This document shows positions 1 through 7,229 of a stretch of DNA of 8,346 bases, one piece after another. Source of the stretch: Candidatus Eiseniibacteriota bacterium (lineage in GTDB: Bacteria > Eisenbacteria > RBG-16-71-46 > CAIMUX01); contig JAGQHR010000103.1 of assembly GCA_020431745.1 (NCBI GenBank), positions 1 through 8,346 on the forward strand, read 5' to 3'. The notes below the pieces were generated by a model. It was not told where the DNA came from. It did not search any database and worked only from the letters and a program-made list of their open reading frames with translations. The translations under genes and the position numbers were made by a program. Every line of letters begins with the position of its first letter. Position 1 is the stretch's first letter.

Positions 1-51
1 GTCCGGCCGATCGGGCTCTCTCTTTTCTGGTGGACCCGGTTGCATCGGAGA

Positions 52-79
52 GCGGAGGAGCGCGCGTGCGCCCCTCCGC
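52..79 (-). terminator. Strong stem-loop just downstream of nrdJ, likely terminator or 3' end structure
   Basis: Read on the minus strand, GCGGAGGGGCGC pairs with GCGCTCCTCCGC across a 4-nt ACGC loop. This gives a 12-bp stem with a single G-U wobble. It begins 11 nt after the nrdJ stop codon. The next bases are TCTCCG rather than a U tract, so intrinsic termination is not certain; it may instead protect the 3' end. Bases 1-51 beyond it show no gene I can support. Confidence 0.5.
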
Positions 80-90
80 CTCCCACCACT

Positions 91-2886
91 TCAGGAACAG
101 CCGTTGGTCGTTCCGCAGTTATAGCACCGATAGCACGAAGCATTGCGCGCCATCAGCGATCCACACTCGGGACAGGTCGGAGCGTCGGCTTCCAGCCGGT
201 ACTCCTCCGGTTCCGCCTCGCTCGTTCCGGTCTTCGTCGTCGCCGGAGCCGCGCTCGGCCGACCCGCGTCCGCGGGCGCGCGTCCCGAAGCCTTTTCCAT
301 CGTGGTCTCGCGATACACCCGCGGACCGTCGTCACTCAAGAACTTCAGCCACAGCCAACGGAAGATGTAATCCGCGACCGACTTCGCGATGCGGATGTCC
401 GGATTGGTGGTGATGCCCGACGGCTCGAACCGCGTGTGGGTGAACTTGTCGCAGAGCGCCTTGAGCGGGACACCGTACTGCAGCGACATCGAGATCGCGG
501 TCGCGAAGCAATCGATGAGTCCGCTGATCACGCTGCCCTGCTTGGCCATCGTGATGAAGATCTCTCCGGGCGTTCCGTCTTCGTAGAGACCCACCGTGAG
601 ATAGCCTTCATGGCCCGCGATCGAGAACTTGTGCGTGATCGCCTGCCGTTCGTCCGGGAGCCGGCGCCGCTGCGGTTCGCGCGGCGAACTCCCCTGAGTG
701 GGGGCCGCCACCGGAGCGGGCGCCGCCTCGCTCACGGTGTCCTTGCCGGTGTTGAGCGGTTGGGCCCGCTTGCATCCGTCGCGGTAGATCGCGACCGCTT
801 TGAGGCCCTGCTTCCACGCTTCCAGATAGACCTTTTCGACATCTTCGACGGTCGCTTCGTTCGGCATGTTGACCGTCTTCGAGATCGCACCGGAGAGGAA
901 AGGCTGGGCCGCCCCCATCATCCGCACGTGTCCCATGTAGTGGATGCTGCGGGTCCCGTTCCGGGGACGGAACGCGCAGTCGAAGATCGGGAGATGGTCG
1001 GCCTTGAGATGGGGAGCGCCCTCGATCGTCTCCTGCTCCTCCAGATAGAGGAGGATGTCGCGCCGCTGCTCGGGGGTGTAGCCGAGATACTCCAGCGCCT
1101 CCGGCACCGTCTGGTTGACGATCTTGAGCATGCCGCCGCCCACCAGCTTCTTGTACTTGATGAGCGCGATGTCCGGCTCGATCCCGGTCGTGTCGCAATC
1201 CATCATGAACGCGATCGTTCCGGTGGGAGCGAGCACCGTCACTTGCGAGTTGCGGTAGCCGTGCAGACGTCCCAGCTCCTCCGCCTGTTCCCAGCTCTGC
1301 CGCGCGCCGGCGAGCAGCCGCTCGGGCACGAGACCCGGATCGACGTTCGCGACGGCGGCGCGATGATTGCGAATCACCTTCAGCATCGGCTCGCGATTGT
1401 CGGGGAATCCGGCGAAGGGCCCGATGGCGGACGCGACCTCGGCCGAGCAGGCATACGCCTCCCCGGTCATGAGCGCGGTCACCGCGGCGGCGACGTGACG
1501 GCCCTGATCGCTGTCATAGGGAATGCCCCGCGACATCAGGTAGGTGCCGAGGTTGGCGTAGCCCAGGCCGAGCGGGCGGAAGGCGTGACTGTTCTTGCCG
1601 ATCTTCTCCGTCGGATAGGAGGCAGCGTCGACGACGATCTCCTGGGCCAGGATCATGATCCGCACCGCGTGCCGGAAGGCATCGACGTCGAGATCGCCCG
1701 TGCCCGTCCGGAACTTCATGAGGTTGAGGCTCGCCAGGTTGCAGGCGGTGTCGTTGAGGAACATGTACTCGCTGCAGGGATTGGACGCGTAGATCCGGTC
1801 GGTGTTGGCGCAGGTGTGCCAGTTGTTGATCGTAGTGTCGAACTGCACGCCGGGATCGCCGCACTGCCAGGCCGCTTCCGCGATCTCTCGATAGAGATGC
1901 CGGGCCCGATAGGAATGGAAGGGCTCCTGGGTCCGGACGGCGCGCGTCCACCAGACGGCGTCTTCCTCCACGGCCCGCATGAACTCGTCGGTGACCCGCA
2001 CGGAGTTGTTGCTGTTCTGGAAGAAGACGCTGGAGTAGGCGGGACCGTCGATCGACGCGTCGTAGCCGGCGTTGACCAGCGTCCAGGCCTTCTTCTCCTC
2101 GTCTGCCTTGCAGTGGATGTAGTCTTCGATGTCCGGGTGGTCGATGTCGAGGATCACCATCTTGGCCGCGCGTCGGGTTTTTCCACCGGACTTGATCACT
2201 CCGGCGAACGCATCGTAGCCGCGCATGAAGGAGACCGGGCCGGACGCGGTGCCGCCGCCGCTGAGCGGCTCGCGGGAGGAACGGATCGAGGAGAAGTTGG
2301 TCCCCGAGCCCGATCCCCACTTGAAGAGCATTCCCTCGGTCTTGGCCAGCTCGAGAATCGATTCCATGCTGTCGGCGACGGAGTTGATGAAGCACGCGGA
2401 ACACTGCGGCTTCTCTTCCACTCCGACGTTGAACCAGACCGGCGAGTTGAAGGCCGCCTTCTGGTGGAGGAGGAGATGCGCCAGCTCCCCTTCGAAGGCG
2501 TCGCCATCGGCCTCGGTCTCGAAGTAGCCCTGCTCGCGGCCCCACCGGGTGATCGTTTCGACCACGCGTCCGACGAGCTGCCGTACCGAAGTCTCCCGTT
2601 CGGGAGTGCCGATCGCGCCGTGGAAGTATTTCGAGACCACGACGTTGGTGGCCATCTGCGACCAGAAGGCGGGAGTTTCGACACCCGCCTGTTCGAAGAG
2701 CACTTCGCCACGATCGTTCGTGAGGGTGGCGGTCCGGAGCTCCCAGGTCACTTCATCGAAGGGATGCATTCCGGGTCGGGTAAACCGTCGCGCGATCCGG
2801 AGCCCCCGTCGCACCGTGGGTCCGGTGCTGTAGCGGTCCGATCCGTAATCGGGATCGAGGCCGCTTCTCGAATCCATTCGAGCCAT
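91..2886 (-). CDS. nrdJ: Adenosylcobalamin-dependent (class II) ribonucleoside-diphosphate reductase NrdJ
   Basis: This 931-residue cytosolic enzyme reduces ribonucleotides to deoxyribonucleotides using a radical generated from adenosylcobalamin, so it needs neither oxygen nor a separate radical-generating subunit. Visible landmarks are the redox cysteine region QCSACFINS (C162/C165), the glycine-rich WGSGSGTNFSS loop (about 190-200), the active-site NPCSE motif (N369, C371, E373) and APTGTIAFMMD (about 553-563). A Pro/Ala-rich linker (about 718-745) leads to a TSCPD domain (about 750-850). A second Ala/Thr/Glu-rich linker (about 863-903) then leads to a cysteine-rich tail (C905, C908, C918, C921, C924, C930). 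In this family the tail cysteines are thought to re-reduce the active site. Full length matches the large bacterial NrdJ type. The ATG at 2886 is preceded by AGGGAG with 8-nt spacing. The gene appears monocistronic: a stem-loop follows the stop and a separate promoter lies upstream. No nrdA/nrdB partner is visible here. Confidence 0.96.
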   Translation of the reverse strand: MARMDSRSGLDPDYGSDRYSTGPTVRRGLRIARRFTRPGMHPFDEVTWELRTATLTNDRGEVLFEQAGVETPAFWSQMATNVVVSKYFHGAIGTPERETSVRQLVGRVVETITRWGREQGYFETEADGDAFEGELAHLLLHQKAAFNSPVWFNVGVEEKPQCSACFINSVADSMESILELAKTEGMLFKWGSGSGTNFSSIRSSREPLSGGGTASGPVSFMRGYDAFAGVIKSGGKTRRAAKMVILDIDHPDIEDYIHCKADEEKKAWTLVNAGYDASIDGPAYSSVFFQNSNNSVRVTDEFMRAVEEDAVWWTRAVRTQEPFHSYRARHLYREIAEAAWQCGDPGVQFDTTINNWHTCANTDRIYASNPCSEYMFLNDTACNLASLNLMKFRTGTGDLDVDAFRHAVRIMILAQEIVVDAASYPTEKIGKNSHAFRPLGLGYANLGTYLMSRGIPYDSDQGRHVAAAVTALMTGEAYACSAEVASAIGPFAGFPDNREPMLKVIRNHRAAVANVDPGLVPERLLAGARQSWEQAEELGRLHGYRNSQVTVLAPTGTIAFMMDCDTTGIEPDIALIKYKKLVGGGMLKIVNQTVPEALEYLGYTPEQRRDILLYLEEQETIEGAPHLKADHLPIFDCAFRPRNGTRSIHYMGHVRMMGAAQPFLSGAISKTVNMPNEATVEDVEKVYLEAWKQGLKAVAIYRDGCKRAQPLNTGKDTVSEAAPAPVAAPTQGSSPREPQRRRLPDERQAITHKFSIAGHEGYLTVGLYEDGTPGEIFITMAKQGSVISGLIDCFATAISMSLQYGVPLKALCDKFTHTRFEPSGITTNPDIRIAKSVADYIFRWLWLKFLSDDGPRVYRETTMEKASGRAPADAGRPSAAPATTKTGTSEAEPEEYRLEADAPTCPECGSLMARNASCYRCYNCGTTNGCS

Positions 2887-2941
2887 GCTCGAGTCTCCCT
2901 GCCGTAAGGCGCAATCGATTGATTACGAGTAAGATTCTTCA

Positions 2942-2966
2942 GAAGCGCACGCCTTTGGCGCGCTTC
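2942..2966 (-). other. Hairpin in the nrdJ leader
   Basis: GAAGCGC (2942-2948) and GCGCTTC (2960-2966) are complementary, and GCC/GGC pairs inside them around a TTT loop (plus-strand reading), with a 2-nt bulge. A smaller CCCC-TGT-GGGG hairpin lies at 2982-2992, and a palindrome CAATCGATTG at 2912-2921. Together they make the nrdJ leader structured. I see no cobalamin-riboswitch conserved core in it, so the function is unknown. Confidence 0.35.
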
Positions 2967-3024
2967 CACGGAAATGAATGGCCCCTGTGGGGATGCGACC
3001 CGTACATCTAGTGGGCCGCGCGGC

Positions 3025-3054
3025 AAGTTAGCACTAAATGTGGGAGGGGAACAA
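3025..3054 (-). promoter_or_regulatory. Candidate sigma-70-type promoter for nrdJ
   Basis: On the minus strand a TTGTTC -35 (3054-3049) is separated by 18 nt from a TAACTT -10 (3030-3025). The -10 is preceded by TGC, giving an extended -10 TGCTAACTT. This would start transcription near 3018 and leave a leader of about 130 nt before the nrdJ ATG. A perfect palindrome GCCGCGCGGC (3015-3024) covers the expected start site and could be an operator. The assignment is by consensus only. Confidence 0.4.
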
Positions 3055-3057
3055 GGT

Positions 3058-3082
3058 CTTTGGGATTTCGGATTTCCCAAAG
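3058..3082. promoter_or_regulatory. Perfect 8-bp inverted repeat upstream of the nrdJ -35, candidate operator
   Basis: CTTTGGGA (3058-3065) and TCCCAAAG (3075-3082) form a perfect dyad with a 9-nt spacer. It begins 4 nt upstream of the proposed nrdJ -35, where activators or co-bound regulators commonly sit. It also lies about 70 nt past the stop of the LysR gene, so it could instead form a 3' hairpin on that transcript. However, no T tract follows it on the minus strand. It does not resemble the NrdR-box consensus. Confidence 0.4.
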
Positions 3083-3154
3083 GTCGTCGGCTGTCCGGAA
3101 GCGATTGTTCGCGCGTCGTTTGAATCGCGCGCGCACGCAAAAAGAACCAAACGA

Positions 3155-4048
3155 TCAGCTTTCTTCCGGATCTCCCGACTGCAACATCCGGATGAACTCC
3201 TCCATGATTTGCGGTCGCTCGCGTCCCTTGCGCACCAGAATGCCGAGGCTCCGGTGCAGGCCGCCCTTGGAAAACGGAATCGCCACGAGGGTTCCCGCCT
3301 TCACCTCGGCTCGCACCGTGATGAGCGGCACGATCGAGATCCCCGACTCGACCTCGACGGCGCGCTTGATCGTCTCGATGTTGTCGAACTCCATCAGGAT
3401 CTCGACGGCGCATCCGTGGGCACGGAGCAACCGGTCGACGGCGCGACGAGTCGGGACGTCCCGCTCGAAGGCGACGAAGGGCTGACGCGAGAGCTGGGGG
3501 ACGTCGATCTTCTCGAGACGCGCGAGCTCATGGCTCGGGGGGGTGATCACCACCAGGGTGTCCTGCCGGAAAGGAAGGATCTCGAGCCCCGAGCGTCGCA
3601 CCGGATACGCGACGATTCCCAGATCGACGACTCCGGAGCTGACGTCGTCGTAGATCCGGTTGGCCCGGCTGTACTCCAGACGTACGTTCGCCGAAGCGTA
3701 GCGTCGCATGAAGGCCTTGAGATAGGGAGGGAGCTCGTGCAGCCCGACGCTGTACACCGTCGCCACACGGAGCGTGCCCACGATCGAGTTGGACAGCACC
3801 TCGAGCCGGTTCTCCATCGCGACGAAGCGTTCGAGGATCTCCTTCGCGCCGCGATAGAGGACGTCCCCTGCCTGGGTCGCCGTCAAAGTGCGCTTGCCCC
3901 GCTCGATGAGCTTGCGATGGTAGCGCTCCTCCAGGCTCCGCACCTGTTGGCTGACCGCAGATTGGGAAATGTAGTTGAGGCTCGCGGCCTTGGAGAAGCT
4001 GCGCGTCTCCAGGATGTCGCAGAAGATCTTGAGGGTTTCGATCTGCAT
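3155..4048 (-). CDS. LysR-family transcriptional regulator (CysB/CbbR-like)
   Basis: This is a 297-residue LysR-type regulator of standard length. The N-terminal winged helix-turn-helix is clear: MQIETLKIFCDILETRSFS followed by KAASLNYISQSAVSQQVRSL, with the recognition helix around residues 28-40. A linker helix leads to an effector-binding domain (about 92-285) containing VYSVGLHELPPYL, DLGIVAYPVR and ESGISIVPL. Such proteins bind DNA as tetramers and respond to a small ligand; the ligand cannot be read from sequence. I chose the ATG at 4048 because GAGGGG lies 6 nt upstream and the family begins exactly there. An in-frame upstream ATG at 4108 would add 20 residues outside the domain. The gene is divergent from mtaB across 192 bp, so autoregulation and control of mtaB-miaB are both possible but unproven. 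nrdJ lies downstream on the same strand, with its own candidate promoter. Confidence 0.93.
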   Translation of the reverse strand: MQIETLKIFCDILETRSFSKAASLNYISQSAVSQQVRSLEERYHRKLIERGKRTLTATQAGDVLYRGAKEILERFVAMENRLEVLSNSIVGTLRVATVYSVGLHELPPYLKAFMRRYASANVRLEYSRANRIYDDVSSGVVDLGIVAYPVRRSGLEILPFRQDTLVVITPPSHELARLEKIDVPQLSRQPFVAFERDVPTRRAVDRLLRAHGCAVEILMEFDNIETIKRAVEVESGISIVPLITVRAEVKAGTLVAIPFSKGGLHRSLGILVRKGRERPQIMEEFIRMLQSGDPEES

Positions 4049-4240
4049 TTCCGGCCCCTCGCGCGGATAAGACTCCCTAATCGGGTTGATTCGTCGGGAG
4101 AGCCGCAACTACTGTATGTCACCCCCGGCGCCGTCCCAAGCGCTTTCCGGTGCTAGACTGCCCCGAGTTCGGACATCCCGCATGCGAGTCCGGCCTTCCG
4201 CGATCCTTCCGATCCCGGGCTCGCCGGCGGGAGGTGGAAC
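4049..4240. promoter_or_regulatory. Divergent promoter region between the LysR gene and mtaB
   Basis: This region has no gene of its own. For mtaB, an extended -10 TGCTAGACT (4151-4159) is visible without a good -35; transcription would start near 4166. An AAGCGCTT palindrome (4138-4145) sits 8 nt upstream of that -10. A short dyad, AATC-N5-GATT (4079-4091), lies 31-43 bp upstream of the LysR start and could be an autoregulatory site, although it does not fit the classical T-N11-A LysR box. I could not assign a convincing promoter to the LysR gene. Confidence 0.4.
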
Positions 4241-5815
4241 ATGGAAGTGGACCGGCCGGCCGGGCGTGCCGGTAACCAGAGCGCGGTGTGGCAGACCACG
4301 GGTCGCTACGGAGGAGAGCGGTTGGCATCGCAAGGAGCAGAGTCGACGGCGCGGATCGAGGCGCAGGGTCGGACGCGTCCCGGCACCGATCCGGACTGCA
4401 TCCCCGCGCGAAAGAGCGGCCGACCGACGGTCTCCGTCCACGCATTGGGCTGCAAGGCGAACCTCGAAGAGATGGAATGCCTCCTCAGCCAGCTCGAGGA
4501 CGCGGGCTATGAGGTCGTTCCGTTCGGACGCCCCGCGGACTGGACCGTCGTCAATACGTGCACGGTGACCACGGCGGCCGACTCCGACAGCCGACAGTTC
4601 CTCCGGAGAGCGCAGCGCGCCGGTGGGCGGGTCGTCGCGACCGGGTGCCTCGCGCAACGCCATCCCGAGGCTCTCGCCGCGATCGACGGCGTCGCCTGGG
4701 TGGTCGGGAATCAGGAGAAGCCGTCGCTGGCGCAGTGGATCCTCGATGCCGACCGCGGAGCGCCATCCACGGAAGACGCGCCGGCAGTCCCCCGGATTCG
4801 GGTGGATGCCGATCCCACGCTCCGGACCTTTGCGTCCTATGGAGGCGGGACCGAGGGACGACGCACCCGCGCCACGCTCAAGATCCAGGACGGCTGTGAC
4901 GAGCACTGCACCTTCTGCGTCATTCCCCAGGTCCGGGGCGCCAGCCGGAGTCGGCCCCTCGACCGGACTCTCGAGGAGGCCCGCCGTCTCGTCGGCTCCG
5001 GATATCGGGAGATCGCTCTCACAGGCATCAACACCGCGCTCTGGGGGCGCGACCTCATTCCGGAGCGATCGTTGCCGGATCTCCTGGACGCCCTCGCGAC
5101 GGTCCCGGACCTCCTGCGACTGCGGCTGAACTCCCTGGAGCCGCAGTACGTCGAACCCTCCTGGATCGATCGCCTGGCGCGTCATCCGCAGCTCTGTCGC
5201 CATCTCCATCTCCCTCTCCAGAGCGGAGACGCCACCGTTCTCAAAAGGATGAACCGCCGCTACGATCCGGTGCGCTACGCGGCAGTCGTGGAATCCGCGG
5301 TGCGAGCGATCCCTGAGCTCGCGGTCGGGGCCGACGTCTTGGTCGGATTCCCGGGCGAGACCGACGCGCAGTTCGAATCGACCCGGGCGTTTTTGGCGTC
5401 GCTTCCCCTGGCGTACCTCCACGTCTTCTCCTACTCCGAGCGTCCGGACACACCCGCACCGCGCCTCGGCGACGAGGTCCCCGTGGAAGAGCGCAAGCGG
5501 AGGAGCAGCACGCTCCGGCAGCTGGGTGGGGCGCTCCGGCGCCGCTACTTCGAGCGTCTGCGCGGAACCGTGCAACGCGTCCTGCCGGAGGGGCCGGCGG
5601 GTGATGCGCATTGGCAGGGGCTGACCGACAACTACATCCGGGTCCGCTTCCCCTGGACGGGGTCCACGCCGCCGCCACATCGACTGCTGCGCGTCCGGAT
5701 CGAACCCACAGGAGCGGCCACGATGTCTGGTACGCTCATCGACGACGAACTCCAGGGAGACCCCAGCGGCGCTCCCTCGGCCAGCGAACCCGTCCGGGAG
5801 GGCTCCCCGTCTTGA
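4241..5815 (+). CDS. mtaB: tRNA (N6-threonylcarbamoyladenosine(37)-C2)-methylthiotransferase MtaB
   Basis: This radical-SAM methylthiotransferase adds a 2-methylthio group to t6A37 of ANN-decoding tRNAs. The N-terminal MTTase domain carries three cluster-binding cysteines, in HALGCKAN (C71), NTCTVT (C107) and ATGCLAQR (C136). The radical-SAM core has KIQDGCDEHCTFCVIP (C219, C223, C226) followed by HLHLPLQSGD, VGFPGET and FSYSERPDT. A C-terminal TRAM-like segment (about 440-502) includes GLTDNYIRVRF. NTCTVT, IQDGC and the GLTDNY segment favour MtaB over MiaB or RimO. The protein is 524 residues, longer than the usual 430-450, mainly because about 60 Arg/Gly-rich residues precede the domain and a polar tail follows it. 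The ATG at 4241 has GGAGGT 5 nt upstream. A TTG at 4322 has GGAGGAG 5 nt upstream and would remove 27 residues, so the start is uncertain. The last codons overlap miaB. Confidence 0.9.
   Translation: MEVDRPAGRAGNQSAVWQTTGRYGGERLASQGAESTARIEAQGRTRPGTDPDCIPARKSGRPTVSVHALGCKANLEEMECLLSQLEDAGYEVVPFGRPADWTVVNTCTVTTAADSDSRQFLRRAQRAGGRVVATGCLAQRHPEALAAIDGVAWVVGNQEKPSLAQWILDADRGAPSTEDAPAVPRIRVDADPTLRTFASYGGGTEGRRTRATLKIQDGCDEHCTFCVIPQVRGASRSRPLDRTLEEARRLVGSGYREIALTGINTALWGRDLIPERSLPDLLDALATVPDLLRLRLNSLEPQYVEPSWIDRLARHPQLCRHLHLPLQSGDATVLKRMNRRYDPVRYAAVVESAVRAIPELAVGADVLVGFPGETDAQFESTRAFLASLPLAYLHVFSYSERPDTPAPRLGDEVPVEERKRRSSTLRQLGGALRRRYFERLRGTVQRVLPEGPAGDAHWQGLTDNYIRVRFPWTGSTPPPHRLLRVRIEPTGAATMSGTLIDDELQGDPSGAPSASEPVREGSPS
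4310..4324 (+). promoter_or_regulatory. Alternative ribosome-binding site and TTG start for mtaB
   Basis: GGAGGAG (4310-4316) sits 5 nt before an in-frame TTG (4322-4324). This is as strong a site as the one before the ATG at 4241. The interval between the two starts contains an ACCGGC...GCCGGT inverted repeat (4251-4256 and 4268-4273). If the TTG is used, 4241-4321 is untranslated leader. Confidence 0.4.
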
Positions 5816-7158
5816 AGCGCGTCTACATCGAAACCTACGGCTGTCAGATGAACGTGGCCGACTCCGCCCTCATGAGCCACGTCCTGGAGGACGCAGGGTT
5901 TCGGACCACCGAGGACGTGCAGGAAGCCTCCCTGGTTCTCCTCAACACCTGCGCGATCCGTGAGCGTGCCGAGGACCGGGTCCGGGCCCGCATCCGCCAG
6001 CTCGGTCAGCTCAAGCGGATCCGTCCCGATCTGGTTCTGGGCGTGACCGGCTGCATGCCGAAGCACCTCGGCAAGGAGCTGCTCGATCGGCTGCCGCAGG
6101 TCGACCTCTTCCTGGGACCGGACTCGTACCGTCGCCTGCCCGAGCTGGTGGAGGCGGCGGCGCAGAAGCCGACGCTCGATCTGCGCTTGGACGACGAGGA
6201 CTACTCCGATCTCGATCCCGTTTCCGTCGAAGGCGTGCATGCGTTCGTGCCGATCATGCGCGGGTGCGATCGCTTCTGCACCTTTTGCGTCGTTCCGTTG
6301 ACGCGCGGGCGCGAGAAGTCGCTGCCGCTGGACGACGTCATCCGGCAGGTCGAGTCCGCGGTCGCCCAGGGCGCGCGGGCCGTGACCTTGCTGGGACAGA
6401 CCGTGAACTCCTGGCATCACGGCGCCCACCGGTTCGTGCACCTGCTCGATCACGTCTCCCGGGTGCCGGGGCTTCTTCGGGTCCGGTTCACCTCGCCGCA
6501 TCCCGCGGAGTTCGAGGAAGAGGTCTTCGCGCTCATGGCGGAGCGTCCCGGCCTTTGTCCCCAGCTTCACCTGCCGGTGCAATCAGGTTCGGATCGGATG
6601 CTGGAGGCGATGAAGCGCGGGCACGATCGCGCGCAGTATCGGTCGCTCGTCGACACCATTCGTCGCCACCTTCCCGATGCGGGCCTTTCGACCGACATCA
6701 TCGTGGCCTATCCGGGAGAGTCCGAAGAGGATTTCGCGGAGACCTGCTCGCTCATCGAGGAAGTGCGGTACGACTCGGCCTTCCTCTTCCGCTACTCGCC
6801 CCGCAGCGGCACCTACGCGCATCGCAAGCTGCGCGCGGAGGAGATCGCCGACGAGATCGCGGCGGCGCGGCTGCAGCGGGTGATCGAGCTGCAGGAGCGC
6901 ATCTCCCACGAGCGTTACACCCGTTGGGTCGGGCGCGCCGTCGAGGTCCTGGTCGAAGGGGTCTCGCGAAGGGATCCCGCGCATCTCGTGGGAAAGAGCG
7001 CGGACGGCAAGACGGTGATCCTCCCCGGGGGCCCGGAAATCGGGACCTTGGTCCGGGTCGAGATCGGGCAGGCGACGAGCCACACGCTGCTCGCCCGCGG
7101 CGTCCACGAGGACGACCCGGTGCCGGGGGACCGGGCAGTGGAGCAGCTCGAGGTCTGA
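5812..7158 (+). CDS. miaB: tRNA-2-methylthio-N6-dimethylallyladenosine synthase MiaB
   Basis: This 448-residue radical-SAM enzyme converts i6A37 to ms2i6A37 in UNN-decoding tRNAs. The MTTase domain starts at once with KRVYIETYGCQMN (C11), then NTCAIRE (C47) and VTGCMPKHLG (C81). The radical-SAM motif is MRGCDRFCTFCVVP (C152, C156, C159) with TRGREKS after it. LHLPVQSGSDRMLEAM and FLFRYSPRSGT follow, and a TRAM RNA-binding domain (about 369-430) closes the protein. YGCQMN, NTCAIRE and the TRGRE segment distinguish MiaB from MtaB. The start is a TTG at 5812 overlapping the mtaB stop as TTGA, with GGGAGGG 9 nt upstream; the resulting N-terminus matches the family exactly. The overlap implies translational coupling to mtaB. 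The usual GFPGET loop reads AYPGES here, a mild deviation. Substrate assignment rests on family motifs, and no miaA is in the window. Confidence 0.95.
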   Translation: MKRVYIETYGCQMNVADSALMSHVLEDAGFRTTEDVQEASLVLLNTCAIRERAEDRVRARIRQLGQLKRIRPDLVLGVTGCMPKHLGKELLDRLPQVDLFLGPDSYRRLPELVEAAAQKPTLDLRLDDEDYSDLDPVSVEGVHAFVPIMRGCDRFCTFCVVPLTRGREKSLPLDDVIRQVESAVAQGARAVTLLGQTVNSWHHGAHRFVHLLDHVSRVPGLLRVRFTSPHPAEFEEEVFALMAERPGLCPQLHLPVQSGSDRMLEAMKRGHDRAQYRSLVDTIRRHLPDAGLSTDIIVAYPGESEEDFAETCSLIEEVRYDSAFLFRYSPRSGTYAHRKLRAEEIADEIAAARLQRVIELQERISHERYTRWVGRAVEVLVEGVSRRDPAHLVGKSADGKTVILPGGPEIGTLVRVEIGQATSHTLLARGVHEDDPVPGDRAVEQLEV

Positions 7159-7163
7159 GAGCC

Positions 7164-7176
7164 TCCCCGGTGGGGA
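7164..7176. terminator. Small hairpin in the convergent gap, possible weak terminator
   Basis: TCCCC-GGT-GGGGA lies 6 nt after the miaB stop, within the 71-bp gap to the convergent membrane-protein gene. The stem is only 5 bp, the loop is tight and there is no T tract, so it is a weak candidate. I see nothing better in the gap (7159-7229). Confidence 0.22.
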
Positions 7177-7229
7177 CGGGCCGGCGGTCGAGATCGTTCG
7201 CGTGCGGCCGGACCGACGATCCGGACGAG

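Noticed and set aside
40..2907. A 955-residue open frame on the plus strand, fully antisense to nrdJ
   Set aside because: Its Arg/Asp/Val-rich composition shows no recognisable domain, and it mirrors a confidently identified gene. Long antisense frames are expected opposite GC-rich coding DNA.
2887..3018. Cobalamin riboswitch in the nrdJ leader
   Set aside because: It was considered because of the B12-dependent enzyme, but the leader is short and I could not find the conserved B12-box core. A covariance-model search would be decisive.
3100..3154. Intrinsic terminator after the LysR gene using the T run near 3140-3144 (minus strand)
   Set aside because: The T run follows the stop codon directly with no GC stem before it, and the CGCGCG repeats that could pair lie downstream of it.
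3038..4156. A plus-strand frame of 372 residues across the LysR gene
   Set aside because: It is the complement of a well-supported LysR gene. Composition is skewed and no motif is seen.
4109..5680. A 523-residue open frame antisense to mtaB
   Set aside because: It has no recognisable motif, an Arg/Pro-rich composition, and lies entirely opposite a gene with clear catalytic motifs plus its promoter region.
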